From the NCBI RefSeq assembly GCF_032484785.1, contig NZ_JAUETR010000001.1, forward strand, positions 868,001 through 932,000: a DNA stretch of 64,000 bases, given 5' to 3'. The number at the start of each line of letters is the position of its first letter. Within the stretch, counting starts at the first letter, position 1. The translations under genes were made by a program, and so were the position numbers. The stretch is from Bradyrhizobium sp. SZCCHNS1050 (GTDB lineage Bacteria; Pseudomonadota; Alphaproteobacteria; Rhizobiales; Xanthobacteraceae). A model generated the notes under the pieces. The model saw only the letters and a list, made by a program, of their open reading frames with translations. It searched no databases and was not told where the DNA came from. This document shows, one piece after another, positions 39,408-49,452 of the stretch.

Positions 39408-39453
39408 GCGGCTGCTCTCACATCGTGCGCCGACATCGTCAGGGTCGGCACGC

Positions 39454-39571
39454 ACTCTCCGTTCCCTCCCCCCTTGTGGGGGAGGGTCAGGGAGGGGGGT
39501 GAGCCCCAGGCGCCGGCGCTCGTGGTCCCCCCCTCTCCACCTCTCCCCCACAAGGGGGGAGAGAGCAGAGT
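39454..39571. repeat. C/G-rich palindromic intergenic repeat, copy 1 (murC-murB gap)
   Basis: A 118-base imperfect inverted repeat. The left end actctccgttccctcccccc mirrors the right end, whose reverse complement reads actctgctctctcccccc. Both arms contain ccccccttgtgggggag internally, so each arm is itself a small palindrome. It has the same architecture as the copy at 61512-61623. Similar units are common between Bradyrhizobium genes as I recall. It lies between two co-directional cell-wall genes. Confidence 0.8.
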
Positions 39572-39609
39572 ATGCCGCGTAGCTGCCAGCTCGCCCAACG
39601 ACACAGCCC

Positions 39610-41013
39610 TCATCCCAGCGCCTTCAACTCACCGGGCAGCGCGTAGGCCCATTGCGTGATGTTGCCGGCACCGAGGCACACGACCAGGTCACCGGGCTTG
39701 GCGAGACCCTTGACGATGCCGGCGAGATCGGCGGCCTTCGGCAGCGGCACCACGTCGCGATGGCCGTGGGCGCGCAGGCCCAGAACGAAGTGATCGCGAT
39801 CGATGCCCTCGATCGGCGCCTCGCCGGCCGGATAGACGTCGGCAACGACGACCGCATCGGCGTCGTTGAAGCAGGTGCAGAACTCCTCGAACAGCGATTG
39901 CAGCCGGGTGTAGCGATGCGGCTGCACCACGGCGAAGACCTTGCCATTGGTGGATTCGCGCGCCGCCTTCAGTACCGCCGCGATCTCGACCGGATGGTGA
40001 CCGTAGTCATCGATCACGGTGACGCCATTCCACTCGCCGGTGCGGGTGAAGCGGCGCTTGACGCCGCCGAAGCCGGCAATCGCCTTGCGGATGGCCTCGT
40101 CGGACAGGCCGAGCTCGCGCGCGACCGCGATCGCCGCCGTTGCGTTCGAGGCATTGTGCCGGCCTGGCATCGGCAGCGCGATGTCGGCAATCTCGTGCGT
40201 CTCACCGCTCTTGCGGTCGCGGAACACGACCTTGAACGACGAGCCGCCGCCCATCGGCGCGAGGTCGACAAGGCGGACATCGGCTTGCGGGTTCACACCG
40301 TAGGTGATGATGCGGCGGTCCTCGATCTTTCCGACCAGCGTTTGCACCACCGGATGATCGATGCACATCACGGCGAAGCCGTAGAACGGCACGTTCTCGA
40401 CGAAGGCGCGGAAGGCGTCCTGCACGGCCTCGAAGGTCTTGAAGTGATCGAGATGCTCGGGATCGACATTGGTGACGATCGCGACATCCGCCGGCAGCTT
40501 CAGGAAGGTGCCGTCGCTCTCGTCGGCCTCGACCACCATCCATTCGCCGGCGCCAAGCCGCGCGTTGGTGCCATAGGCATTGATGATGCCGCCATTGATG
40601 ACGGTCGGATCGAGACCGCCGGCATCGAGCAGCGCCGCGACCATCGATGTCGTCGTGGTCTTGCCATGGGTGCCGGCGATGGCGACGCAGCTCTTCAGCC
40701 GCATCAGCTCGGCCAGCATCTCGGCACGCCGGACGACGGGAATGCGCTGGGCGCGCGCCGCCATCAGCTCGGGATTGTCGCGCTTGATGGCGGTCGAGAC
40801 GACGACGACGTCGGCACCCGCGACGTTCTCGGCCTTGTGGCCGACGCTGACGGTGATGCCCTTCTCGCGCAGGCGTGCGACGTTCGCATTGTCCGAGGCG
40901 TCCGAGCCCTGCACCGTATAGCCGAGATTGCACAGCACCTCGGCGATACCGCTCATGCCGATGCCGCCGATCCCGACGAAGTGGATGGGTCCGATCTCGC
41001 GCGGCAGTCTCAT
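39610..41013 (-). CDS. murC: UDP-N-acetylmuramate--L-alanine ligase
   Basis: This 467-residue ATP-dependent ligase adds the first amino acid of the stem peptide. It opens with the UDP-sugar-binding Rossmann loop [18 protein letters not shown] (about 10-27). The ATP P-loop is [19 protein letters not shown] (about 112-130), and the C-terminal domain has [17 protein letters not shown]. Length is normal. It is separated from murG by a carbonic anhydrase gene on the opposite strand and an HTH gene, an unusual interruption of the murG-murC pair. Confidence 0.97.
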   Translation of the reverse strand: MRLPREIGPIHFVGIGGIGMSGIAEVLCNLGYTVQGSDASDNANVARLREKGITVSVGHKAENVAGADVVVVSTAIKRDNPELMAARAQRIPVVRRAEMLAELMRLKSCVAIAGTHGKTTTTSMVAALLDAGGLDPTVINGGIINAYGTNARLGAGEWMVVEADESDGTFLKLPADVAIVTNVDPEHLDHFKTFEAVQDAFRAFVENVPFYGFAVMCIDHPVVQTLVGKIEDRRIITYGVNPQADVRLVDLAPMGGGSSFKVVFRDRKSGETHEIADIALPMPGRHNASNATAAIAVARELGLSDEAIRKAIAGFGGVKRRFTRTGEWNGVTVIDDYGHHPVEIAAVLKAARESTNGKVFAVVQPHRYTRLQSLFEEFCTCFNDADAVVVADVYPAGEAPIEGIDRDHFVLGLRAHGHRDVVPLPKAADLAGIVKGLAKPGDLVVCLGAGNITQWAYALPGELKALG

Positions 41014-41369
41014 GGGGCATCTCGTCTCAAGGGTTCCGGGCGCCCGGCGGGAGGGAGCGGCCGCGAATCATCAGCCCTTCTTGCAAGACATGACCGACCT
41101 GGACAAGTCCGCCCAGGCCGTAAGAATTGCCAAATTCGCAGGCGTTCGCCCGATTTTGGCCGATTTTGGCAGCCCAGCCGGCGCGGTCGGCCAGGAGTTC
41201 CCGCTCGATCCCACCTTCACAAATTGTTAAGCGCGATCACACGCTGCCCCCTCCCAACAGGATACCTGCAATTTTTGCGCGCTCGCCGCGTCAGTTCGCG
41301 TGGCATGAGTAGCGGGCGGCCGGCGTGCCGGGCACGCATATTTCAATCTTTGATGGAGAACCCTCGCCG
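41014..41369. other. Divergent gap between murC and the carbonic anhydrase gene
   Basis: This 356-base gap separates divergent genes, so it should hold promoters for both. A short tandem duplication of cgattttggc occurs at about 41152-41170. No coding region, operator or RNA was recognised. Confidence 0.4.
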
Positions 41370-42107
41370 ATGTGCTCGCTGTGTGAAACGCACCCTCCCG
41401 TATTGTCCCGGCGCCGGCTGCTTGGCGGCGGCGCAGTGCTGGCTGCCGCGGCGGTCGGCGCACTTCCGGCGTTTGCCAAGGAAGCCAAGCAGGCGAGCGA
41501 CAGCGCGATGCCTCCCAACGCCATCTCTCCGGACGACGCGATGAAGCGCATCGTCGATGGCAACGCGCGCTACGTCGCCGGCAACCTCGACAACAAGGAT
41601 TTCTCGGCCGGCCGGGCAGCGCGCGCCGCGGCCCAATACCCGATCGCCGCGATCGTGAGCTGCGCCGATGCCCGGGTCGCCCCCGAGCTGGTGTTCGATC
41701 AAGCGCCCGGTGAGCTGTTCGTGGTCCGGGTCGCCGGCAATTTCGTCAACGACGACGGTCTCGCCAGCCTCGAATATGGCGTCAAGTTCCTCGGCACGCC
41801 TCTCGTGCTGGTGCTCGGTCACAGCGGCTGCGGCGCCATCGATGCGACGATCAAGGTACTCAAGGACGGCACCAAGCTGCCAGGCCACTTGCCCGCACTG
41901 ATCAATGCGCTCAAACCCGGCGTCGAGGCTGCGATCGCGAAGAAGCCGCAGGATCTGCTGGCCGAAGCCACCGCGGAGAACGTGCGCAGCAACGTCCGGC
42001 GCCTGTCGACCGCCAAGCCGATTGTCGGCCGCATGGTCGCCGAAGGAAAGGTGAAGATTGTGGGCGGCATCTATGACATCGGCACCGGCCGGGTCACGAT
42101 GATCTGA
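41370..42107 (+). CDS. Exported beta-class carbonic anhydrase
   Basis: From the ATG at 41370 (GGAGA upstream) this is a 245-residue zinc enzyme interconverting CO2 and bicarbonate. The N-terminus has a twin-arginine-like signal (LSRRRLLGGGAVLAAAAVGALPAFA), so it probably acts in the periplasm. The zinc-binding motifs are SCADARVAPELVFDQ (Cys and the Asp/Arg dyad, about 94-108) and LGHSGCGAIDA (His and Cys, about 149-159). It is convergent with the HTH gene (4 bases between stops). Its presence inside the dcw cluster has no obvious functional link, although the pair with the HTH gene may be regulatory. Confidence 0.92.
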   Translation: MCSLCETHPPVLSRRRLLGGGAVLAAAAVGALPAFAKEAKQASDSAMPPNAISPDDAMKRIVDGNARYVAGNLDNKDFSAGRAARAAAQYPIAAIVSCADARVAPELVFDQAPGELFVVRVAGNFVNDDGLASLEYGVKFLGTPLVLVLGHSGCGAIDATIKVLKDGTKLPGHLPALINALKPGVEAAIAKKPQDLLAEATAENVRSNVRRLSTAKPIVGRMVAEGKVKIVGGIYDIGTGRVTMI

Positions 42108-42111
42108 CGCC

Positions 42112-42972
42112 TCAAGCTGGCCGCAGCACGCGATCCGCACGCGCGGCTGCGGCCGCGAGCCAACACACTTGGTGGCAGAACCAGGCCTCCACGGAGGCCA
42201 CGAAACCCGGCGTCAGTATCAGATGCCGGCGCCCGTCGGCGAAGCGCAGCAGACCGCGCCCCTCCATGGTCGTCAGCAGATTGCGGATATGGGAGCGCGA
42301 GACGCCGAGCGAGCTCGCAAGCTCCGCCGTCGAAATCGCGACGGCCTCGCGCCCAACGGCGGACCGGGCGACGAGCGTCAGCGCCAGATGGATGCCGCTG
42401 TCGTGCTCGTCGGTCCAGGCGAGATCGGGAAATCCCGTCAGGGGCCGATTGTCGCGGCACAGCCAGCTCGCACATTGCCGGATCGTCTCCGCATAGAACG
42501 CGGCGTCATCCTGCAGACGAAGGCTCAGTCCGCCGGCATGCGTCAATCGGGCGTGGCAATCCAGATGCATGGCAAGCCAGCCTCGCAGCCCCTCGAGGAT
42601 GACGGGGCCGGGCACCAGGTAGCGGATACGAGCATCCTCGGGATCGCGCTCGACGGTCACCAGCGACAGACCGCGCAACACCGCGACGAACGCCGCCGTC
42701 TGCCGCGGACCCGGCAGCCGCCTCTGCAGGCGTGTCAGGGTCGGCCGCTCGACCGGCTTGCGCGCCGACATGTGCATCATCACGATGTGCGCAGCGATTT
42801 CCGTCGGAGCGCGCTGACCGAACAGCTTGATCATCAGGCGTTGACCGCGCAGCGGCGCAATCAGCTGGTCGCAAAATCCGACGAGCACAGGCACAAAGGA
42901 CGGATGGCGCCGCAAGTGCATCGGATGATCGTCAAGCAGGACAGCGCCATTGTCGGAGCTCCGGTTCATCAT
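42112..42972 (-). CDS. Helix-turn-helix regulator-like protein of unknown target
   Basis: This 286-residue protein has a winged-helix/HTH segment near the C-terminus: ISTAELASSLGVSRSHIRNLLTTMEGRGLLRF (about 216-247), typical of Crp- or MarR-like DNA-binding heads. A second helical domain (about 50-120) includes RKPVERPTLTRLQRRL, so two winged-helix modules are possible. No cNMP-binding fold or metal site is obvious. It starts 23 bases after the murG stop and converges with carbonic anhydrase. I cannot assign a target. Autoregulation or control of the carbonic anhydrase gene are untested possibilities. Confidence 0.65.
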   Translation of the reverse strand: MMNRSSDNGAVLLDDHPMHLRRHPSFVPVLVGFCDQLIAPLRGQRLMIKLFGQRAPTEIAAHIVMMHMSARKPVERPTLTRLQRRLPGPRQTAAFVAVLRGLSLVTVERDPEDARIRYLVPGPVILEGLRGWLAMHLDCHARLTHAGGLSLRLQDDAAFYAETIRQCASWLCRDNRPLTGFPDLAWTDEHDSGIHLALTLVARSAVGREAVAISTAELASSLGVSRSHIRNLLTTMEGRGLLRFADGRRHLILTPGFVASVEAWFCHQVCWLAAAAARADRVLRPA

Positions 42973-42995
42973 GGGATCACCGTGCGCTTGCGCGA

Positions 42996-44099
42996 CTAGA
43001 GCGCCGCCGTCCTGATCACGAGATCGGCCAGCCGTTCCGCGGCATCGAGCCGCCCGGCTGTGCGCGCAGCCTGGGCCATCGCGGCGAGACGCGTCGGCTC
43101 GGCGGCGAGCGCCGAGATCTCGGAGGCCAGCCTGTCGGAGGTGAATTCGCTCTGCACGATCCGGATCGCGGCGCTCGCGTCCGACAGCACGCCGGCATTC
43201 GCGAACTGGTCCTGGTCGATGGCGCCCGGCAGCGGCACCAGGATCGAGGGCCGGCCGATCGCGGCGAGCTCGGCCACGGTGCCGGCGCCGGAACGCGAGA
43301 TCACGAGGTGATTGGCGGCGAGCCGCGCCGGCAGGTCGGTGAAGAAGGGTTGCAGATCGGCATTGATCTTGAGCCGGTCATAGACCGCGCGCACCCGCGC
43401 CATGTCCTCCTGGCGCACCTGCTGGGTCAGCACCAGACGGACCCACAGCGCCGGCTCCAGCCGCTCGATCGCGCCGGGCACGATGTCGCTCATGATGCGC
43501 GCGCCCTGGCTGCCGCCGACGACGAGCAACCGCAGCGGCCCGGCGGTCTCCGGCGGGACATAGGGCACGCCCGCGGCTTCGAGGATTGCAGGTCGCATCG
43601 GGGTGCCGACCGTGGTCGTCTTGCCGGCCAGCGCGGGATCGCGGTCGAGCACGCCCGGCAACGAGGTTGCAATCGCCTTCACATGCGCGGACAGGAAACG
43701 ATTGGCGCGGCCGAGCACGGCATTGGCGTCGTGGATCAGGCTGGGCACGCCGGCGAGGCGCGCCGCCAGCAGCGGCGGCACGGTCGGATAGCCGCCGAAG
43801 CCGATCACGGCCGCGGGCTTGAGCCGCCGCATCAGGTTGAAGGCCGCGATGGTGCCGGTGCCGAGCAGCAGCGCGGTGCGCGCGAGCGCGACCGGCGAGC
43901 GGCTGCGCACCGTCTCGCTCGGCACCACGTCGATCATGTCCTTGGTGAACAGGCCGCTGTAGCGCAGCGCGCGCGCGTCGGTGACGAGACGGACGCGATA
44001 GCCGCGCCTGATCAGCTCGACGCCGAGCGCTTCAGCCGGAAACAGATGGCCGCCGGTGCCGCCGGCCGCGAGCAGAATGAGAGGCGCGGTTGAGGTCAT
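42996..44099 (-). CDS. murG: Undecaprenyl-PP-MurNAc-pentapeptide-UDPGlcNAc GlcNAc transferase
   Basis: This 367-residue GT28 glycosyltransferase converts lipid I to lipid II on the inner face of the membrane. It has the N-terminal G loop LLAAGGTGGHLFPAEALG (about 9-26) and AVIGFGGYPTVPPL. The linker loop LLVVGGSQGARI and the UDP-GlcNAc-binding SRSGAGTVAELAAIGRPSILVPLP (about 270-293) are intact. Length is normal. It lies 45 bases after ftsW. Downstream, instead of murC, comes the HTH gene. Confidence 0.97.
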   Translation of the reverse strand: MTSTAPLILLAAGGTGGHLFPAEALGVELIRRGYRVRLVTDARALRYSGLFTKDMIDVVPSETVRSRSPVALARTALLLGTGTIAAFNLMRRLKPAAVIGFGGYPTVPPLLAARLAGVPSLIHDANAVLGRANRFLSAHVKAIATSLPGVLDRDPALAGKTTTVGTPMRPAILEAAGVPYVPPETAGPLRLLVVGGSQGARIMSDIVPGAIERLEPALWVRLVLTQQVRQEDMARVRAVYDRLKINADLQPFFTDLPARLAANHLVISRSGAGTVAELAAIGRPSILVPLPGAIDQDQFANAGVLSDASAAIRIVQSEFTSDRLASEISALAAEPTRLAAMAQAARTAGRLDAAERLADLVIRTAAL

Positions 44100-44144
44100 G
44101 CGCGCTTGTTTACAGGCAATGTCTCGTCATTGCGAGCCAGCAGC

Positions 44145-45296
44145 CTAAGCGTAATTGCGCAGCGCGCCGGCTGCGTCGCCGGCCTCGAGCTCCATCCGCG
44201 GCCGCTGTCGGGTCAGCGCCAGCATCATGCCGACGCCATAGGCCAGCGACACGATCGAGGAGCCACCGTAGGAGATGAAGGGCAAGGTCATGCCCTTGGC
44301 CGGGATCAACTGCAGATTGACCGAGATGTTGATGGCCGCCTGGATACCGAACAGGATCGCGAGGCCCGAGGCCGCGAAGCGCGCAAAGCTATCCTCGGTC
44401 GCATAGGCGCGCGACAGCGTGCGGATCACGATGAACGCAAACAGCGCGACCAGCGCCAGGCACAGGATGATGCCGAACTCCTCGGCAGCGACCGCGAACA
44501 CGAAATCGGTGTGGCTGTCCGGCAGGCTGCGCTTGGCGATGCCCTCGCCCGGCCCCAGCCCGAACCAGCCGCCGTTGGAGAACGCCTCCATCGCGGTGTC
44601 GACCTGGAAGGTGTCGCCGGAGGCCGGGTTCATGAAGCGCTTGATGCGGCCGGCGACGTGCGGGACCAAGAGATAGGCGCCGAACAGGCCGGTGGCGGCG
44701 GCGCCCGCGAGGCCCGCAACCCAGATCATGCGCATGCCGGCGATGAAGAACAGCGAGCCCCAGACCATCAGGATCAGCATGGTCTGGCCGAAATCCGGCT
44801 CCATCACCAGGAGCGACACCAGCATCAGCAGCAGCACCAACGCCATCGTGGTCGCCGGCATGTCGGGCCGCCGCGCGGATTCCGAGAACAGCCAGGCGGA
44901 AACGACGACGAAGGCCGGCTTCGCCGCCTCGGACGCCTGGATGTTGACGCCGATCAGCGTGATCCAGCGCCGCGAGCCCTTCACCTCCGGGCCGATCGCG
45001 AGCGTCAGCACGATCAGCACGATGGCGATCGTGAACACCACCAGCGCGCTGCGCCGGATCTGGCGCGGCGACAGGAAGGAAACGCCGATCAGCACGATGA
45101 ACGACGGCAGCAGGAACAGGACGTGGCGGTTGAAGAAGTGGAACGGATCGAGCCCGATCCGAGTCGCCACCGGCGGGCTGGCCGCGAGCGACAGGATCAC
45201 CCCGCACAGCATCAGCGCGAGGATGGAGCCGAGCAGCGGCTTGTCGACCGTCCACCACCAGTCGGACAGCGGATTGCGTTCTTCACGGGAGAGCAT
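44145..45296 (-). CDS. ftsW: Peptidoglycan polymerase/lipid II-associated cell division protein FtsW
   Basis: This 383-residue SEDS protein has about ten membrane segments. Characteristic stretches include GSRRWITLIGVNIQASE (about 107-123, with the conserved Arg-Trp), VMEPDFGQTMLILMVW (the catalytic Asp region), DSHTDFVFAVAAEEFG and PFISYGGSSIVSLAYGVGM at the C-terminal end. FtsW polymerises lipid II together with FtsI. It lies between murD and murG. Confidence 0.97.
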   Translation of the reverse strand: MLSREERNPLSDWWWTVDKPLLGSILALMLCGVILSLAASPPVATRIGLDPFHFFNRHVLFLLPSFIVLIGVSFLSPRQIRRSALVVFTIAIVLIVLTLAIGPEVKGSRRWITLIGVNIQASEAAKPAFVVVSAWLFSESARRPDMPATTMALVLLLMLVSLLVMEPDFGQTMLILMVWGSLFFIAGMRMIWVAGLAGAAATGLFGAYLLVPHVAGRIKRFMNPASGDTFQVDTAMEAFSNGGWFGLGPGEGIAKRSLPDSHTDFVFAVAAEEFGIILCLALVALFAFIVIRTLSRAYATEDSFARFAASGLAILFGIQAAINISVNLQLIPAKGMTLPFISYGGSSIVSLAYGVGMMLALTRQRPRMELEAGDAAGALRNYA

Positions 45297-45380
45297 CGGG
45301 CGTCCACCTGAGCCGAGTGTCAGCCCATTGGCACCCAGGATGGTTATCGAAGGGTTAAGAAAATCGCTGGCAATGCTGCC

Positions 45381-46781
45381 TCAGGCCACCCGCTCCACGC
45401 CCGGTAGCGCCTGCACCAGGTCGCGGAAATGCGTGCCGCGGATTTCGAAGTTGCGGAACTGATCGAAGGAGGCGCAGGCCGGCGACAGCAGCACCACGAC
45501 ATCCTTCAATCCCGAGGCCTCCGCATCGGCGGCCGCCTGGGAGACCGCGACCTCCAGCGTGCCGGACATGTCGTGCGGCACCTTGTCGCCCAGCGTGCCA
45601 GCGAACTCCGCGGCCGCCTCGCCGATCAGATAGGCCTTGCGGATGCGCGGGAAGAAACCCGCGAGGCTGGTGATGCCGCCGGCCTTCGGTTTGCCGCCGG
45701 CGATCCAGAAGATGTCGGCGAAGGACGACAATGCGTGCGCGGTCGCGTCTGCGTTGGTGCCCTTGGAGTCGTTCACGAACAGCACGTTGCCGCGACGGCC
45801 GACCTGCTCCATGCGATGCGCCAGGCCCGGGAAGCTGCGCAGCCCTTGCTGCAAAACGTCCTCCTTCACACCGATCGCGAGCGCCGCGGCGGCGGCGCAG
45901 GCCGCATTCTGAGCATTGTGCTGGCCGCGGAGCGAGCCGATGCCGCCAAGCCGGGCGACCTCGCTGCGGGCCCCGCCTGCACTGCACACAATCGTCTCGT
46001 GCTCGACATACAGCCCGTCCGCCAGCGGGTTCTTCACCGAGATGCGCACGACGCGCTTGCCGGCCCGGTCGAGCCGGTCGGCGATCGCGCGCGAAAAACC
46101 GTCGTCGACGCCGACGATCGCGGAGCCCTTGGACTGGACACTCGCCACCAAGCGCTCCTTTACGGCCGCGTAGTTCTCGATCGTGCCATGCCGGTCGATG
46201 TGATCCTCGCTGACATTGAGCAGGATGCCGACGCTCGGATCGAGCGATGGTGTCAGGTCGATCTGGTAGGACGACATCTCGATGACGTGGACGCGGCCCA
46301 TGCGCGGCGGCTCGAGGGACAGGATCGCGGTGCCGATATTGCCGCCCATCTGGGTGTCGTAGCCGGCGACGCGCATCAGATGCGCGATCAACGCCGTCGT
46401 GGTCGATTTGCCGTTGGTGCCGGTGATCGCGACGAACGGCGCATCCGGCGCGTGCCGCCTGCGCTCGCGGCAGAACAGCTCGATGTCGCCGATCACCTCG
46501 ACCCCGGCCTCGCGCGCCTTCAATACGGTCCAATGCGGCACGGGATGGGTCAGCGGCACGCCCGGCGCCAGCACCAGCGCGGCGAAGTTCGCCCAGGAGA
46601 CGGTGCGCAAATCGGCGGTGATGAAACCCGCCTTCGCCGCTTCCGTCATCCGATCGGCGCCGTCGTCGGCCGCGATCACTTCGGCGCCGCCGGCCCGCAG
46701 GGCATGACACGAGGCCAGCCCCGAGCCGCCGAGCCCGAACACGGCGACGGTCTTTCCAGCAAATGCGGTGACGGGGATCAT
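45381..46781 (-). CDS. murD: UDP-N-acetylmuramoylalanine--D-glutamate ligase
   Basis: This 466-residue ligase adds D-Glu to UDP-MurNAc-L-Ala. It begins with the uridine-binding [16 protein letters not shown] (about 13-28), then the P-loop [19 protein letters not shown] (about 118-136), and [11 protein letters not shown]. The C-terminal motif is [18 protein letters not shown]. Its ATG is one base after the mraY stop, so the two are coupled. The 84-base gap to ftsW is the next break. Confidence 0.97.
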   Translation of the reverse strand: MIPVTAFAGKTVAVFGLGGSGLASCHALRAGGAEVIAADDGADRMTEAAKAGFITADLRTVSWANFAALVLAPGVPLTHPVPHWTVLKAREAGVEVIGDIELFCRERRRHAPDAPFVAITGTNGKSTTTALIAHLMRVAGYDTQMGGNIGTAILSLEPPRMGRVHVIEMSSYQIDLTPSLDPSVGILLNVSEDHIDRHGTIENYAAVKERLVASVQSKGSAIVGVDDGFSRAIADRLDRAGKRVVRISVKNPLADGLYVEHETIVCSAGGARSEVARLGGIGSLRGQHNAQNAACAAAAALAIGVKEDVLQQGLRSFPGLAHRMEQVGRRGNVLFVNDSKGTNADATAHALSSFADIFWIAGGKPKAGGITSLAGFFPRIRKAYLIGEAAAEFAGTLGDKVPHDMSGTLEVAVSQAAADAEASGLKDVVVLLSPACASFDQFRNFEIRGTHFRDLVQALPGVERVA

Positions 46782-46782
46782 G

Positions 46783-47889
46783 TCAGCGCAGCTTCAGCGT
46801 CGAGAGACCGACCAGCGCCAGCATCACCGAGATGATCCAGAACCGGATCACGATCTGCGGCTCGGTCCAGCCGAGCTGCTCGAAATGGTGGTGGATCGGC
46901 GCCATCTTGAATATGCGCTTGCCGGTCAGCTTGAACGAGGCGACCTGCACGATCACCGACACGGCCTCCAGCACGAACAGGCCGCCGATGACAGCCAGCA
47001 CGATCTCGTGCTTCACCGCGACCGCGATCGATCCGAGCATGCCGCCGAGCGCCAGCGAGCCGGTGTCGCCCATGAAGATCGACGCCGGCGGGGCGTTGAA
47101 CCAGAGAAAGCCGAGGCCCGCGCCGAGCACCGCGCCGCACAGCACGGCAAGCTCACCAGTGCCCGCGACATAGTGGATCTGCAGGTAGTCCGAGAACACC
47201 GCATTGCCGGCGAGATAGGCGATCAGGCCGAAGCTGGCGGAGGCGATCATCACCGGCACGATTGCCAGGCCGTCGAGCCCGTCGGTCAGGTTCACGGCAT
47301 TGCCGGCGCCGACGATGACGAACGCTCCGAAGATGACATAGAGCCAGCCGAACTTGATCACCAGATCCTTGAAGAACGGAATGGCAAGCCCGGTCGAGGA
47401 CGGATCGCGCCCGAGCCGCACCAGCGCGTAACAGGCGACCAGAGCGATCGCAGCCTCGATCAGCAGCCGCAGTCTGCCGGCAAAGCCGGAATGCGACTGC
47501 TTGGTCACCTTCAGATAATCGTCATAGAAGCCGACGAAGCCGAAGCCGAGCGTCACCGCGAGCACGATCCAAACATAGGGGTTGAGCGGATTGGCCCACA
47601 GCACGGTGGAGACGACGAGGCCCGACAAGATCATCAAGCCGCCCATCGTAGGCGTGCCCTTCTTGCTGATGATGTGCGATTGCGGGCCGTCGGTGCGGAT
47701 CGGCTGGCCCTTGCCCTGGCGCAGGCGAAGATGATCGATGATCCAGGGCCCGAACAGGAACACGAACAGCGCCCCGGTGACGACGGCGCCGCCCGTACGG
47801 AACGTGATGTAGCGGAACACGTTCAGCAATCCGCGAAAGACGGACAGGCTCGGAAACGTATTCGTCAGCTCGATCAACCAGTAGAACAT
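46783..47889 (-). CDS. mraY: Phospho-N-acetylmuramoyl-pentapeptide transferase
   Basis: This 368-residue, ten-helix membrane enzyme makes lipid I from UDP-MurNAc-pentapeptide and undecaprenyl phosphate. It contains [14 protein letters not shown] (about 70-83) and the catalytic Asp region [12 protein letters not shown] (about 123-134). [13 protein letters not shown] (about 198-210) and [15 protein letters not shown] complete the family pattern. It lies between murF and murD, with a 186-base gap after murF. Confidence 0.98.
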   Translation of the reverse strand: MFYWLIELTNTFPSLSVFRGLLNVFRYITFRTGGAVVTGALFVFLFGPWIIDHLRLRQGKGQPIRTDGPQSHIISKKGTPTMGGLMILSGLVVSTVLWANPLNPYVWIVLAVTLGFGFVGFYDDYLKVTKQSHSGFAGRLRLLIEAAIALVACYALVRLGRDPSSTGLAIPFFKDLVIKFGWLYVIFGAFVIVGAGNAVNLTDGLDGLAIVPVMIASASFGLIAYLAGNAVFSDYLQIHYVAGTGELAVLCGAVLGAGLGFLWFNAPPASIFMGDTGSLALGGMLGSIAVAVKHEIVLAVIGGLFVLEAVSVIVQVASFKLTGKRIFKMAPIHHHFEQLGWTEPQIVIRFWIISVMLALVGLSTLKLR

Positions 47890-48075
47890 CCAACCCGCCT
47901 ATGCCGCCTCACCGAGACCGCGAACACGAATTCGGTCGCGAATCCGGTCCAGCCTCTTTTAACCATGATCGGGGCCGGGTGCGAATCATAGCCCGGCGGA
48001 ATGACCCATCCGGCATGACCGCTTCGACCACCAGTGGAAAATATCCTTCTGCCGCGCCGCGATATCGCCCGATTT

Positions 48076-49452
48076 TCAAGTGGGCCGCTGCAGCGCCGCG
48101 GCGAGCTTCGACACGAACTTATTGACCCAGAAGATCTTCTTGCTGCCCTTGATGACGACGACGTCGCCCGGCGCAAGCAGCGCCGCGACCCGACCGGGAT
48201 CCAGAGTCACCGGATCCTCATGCCAGCCGAGCCGCTTCGCGTGAGGCAGGCTATCGAACAGGTGACGCATCAGCGGACCGACGCAATAGACGCCGTCGAC
48301 CCCCGCGAGATGAGCGACCATCCCCTGATGATAGGCCGGCGCCTCGTCGCCGAGTTCGAGCATGTCGCCGATGATGGCGATCCGCCGTCCCCGCACCGGT
48401 CGCGCCTGCAGACTGTCGAGCGCCGCCGCCATGCTGGCCGGGTTGCCATTGAAGCTGTCGTCGATCAGAACAATGTCGCCGACGGTCTGCTCGACGCCAC
48501 GGCCGGTCATGATGCCGACATCGCCGAGCGTCGGCGCGAGCAGCGCTGGATTGAGCCCGGCCGCTGCGATGGAGGCGAGCGCCGCCAGCGCATTGTGCAG
48601 GCGATGCGGCGCACCCGGCGTCAGCGTGAAGGCGACGCGGCGACCGGCGATGTCGGCGCTCACATCCCAGGTCTCGCCGCGCGAGTCGTGCGAGAGCTCG
48701 CGGACGTCAGCGCCGCCACCGAAGCGGATCACCTTGCCGGTCCATTCCGGTGCTGCGAGATCGGCCGGCAACACGAGGACGCCGTCAGCCGGCAGCCCAT
48801 GCGCGATCGAGACCTTCTCTCTCCTGATCGCTTCCAGGCTGCCGAGCTTCTCCAGATGCACCGGCTGCACATTCACGACCAGCGCCACCGTCGGCTGCGA
48901 CAGCTCCGTCAGCCGCGCGATCTCGCCTTTTTGATTCATGCCCATCTCGACGACCCACACCGAAGCGGAAGGATCGGCGTTGCACAGCGTCAGCGGTACG
49001 CCCCAGAAATTGTTGAAGCTCGACGGACTCGCAGAGGCACCGGGATAGGCGGCGATGAACTCCTTGGTCGAGGTCTTGCCGGCGCTGCCGGTCAACCCGA
49101 TCACCGGGCCATGGAAGCGCGCCCGCGCGGAGCGCGCCAGCGCCCACAGCCCATCGATCAGCGTGTCCGGCACCACGAGCTGCGGCACCGTGATCCCATC
49201 GATCCTGTGGGGAACGATCATCGCCACCGCGCCGGCCGCTTCGGCATTCGCCGCGAACTCCCAGCCGTCGCGGCTGGAGGCGAAGCTCGATACGAAGCCG
49301 CCACTCGGCGTGCCACTCAGTGCCACGAACAGGCTGCCGGGCTTCACCGCGCGACTGTCCTGCGTGACGAAGTCGATCGGGGTCTCCGGGTAGTCGCCGG
49401 CGAGGCCGAGCGCGCGCGCCGCCTCTGCCACGGTCCACAGCGCCTTCGTCAT
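48076..49452 (-). CDS. murF: UDP-N-acetylmuramoyl-tripeptide--D-alanyl-D-alanine ligase
   Basis: This 458-residue ligase completes the pentapeptide. The P-loop is VIGLTGSAGKTSTKEFIAA (about 110-128). The central-domain NNFWGVPLTLCNADPSASVWVVEMGMNQKGEI is typical of MurF, as is the C-terminal LIDDSFNGNPASMAAALDSL. Its ATG overlaps the murE stop by four bases. D-Ala-D-Ala comes from the Ddl-type ligase in the same cluster. Confidence 0.97.
   Translation of the reverse strand: MTKALWTVAEAARALGLAGDYPETPIDFVTQDSRAVKPGSLFVALSGTPSGGFVSSFASSRDGWEFAANAEAAGAVAMIVPHRIDGITVPQLVVPDTLIDGLWALARSARARFHGPVIGLTGSAGKTSTKEFIAAYPGASASPSSFNNFWGVPLTLCNADPSASVWVVEMGMNQKGEIARLTELSQPTVALVVNVQPVHLEKLGSLEAIRREKVSIAHGLPADGVLVLPADLAAPEWTGKVIRFGGGADVRELSHDSRGETWDVSADIAGRRVAFTLTPGAPHRLHNALAALASIAAAGLNPALLAPTLGDVGIMTGRGVEQTVGDIVLIDDSFNGNPASMAAALDSLQARPVRGRRIAIIGDMLELGDEAPAYHQGMVAHLAGVDGVYCVGPLMRHLFDSLPHAKRLGWHEDPVTLDPGRVAALLAPGDVVVIKGSKKIFWVNKFVSKLAAALQRPT

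Noticed and set aside
39408..39551. N-terminal extension of murB to 39551
   Set aside because: The extra residues translate the palindromic repeat; the GTG at 39407 gives a normal MurB length.
39454..39571. CRISPR-like repeat array
   Set aside because: Repeats are inverted arms of one palindrome, not direct repeats with spacers.
39652..41544. Plus-strand 630-codon frame over murC
   Set aside because: Antisense to murC with no domain.
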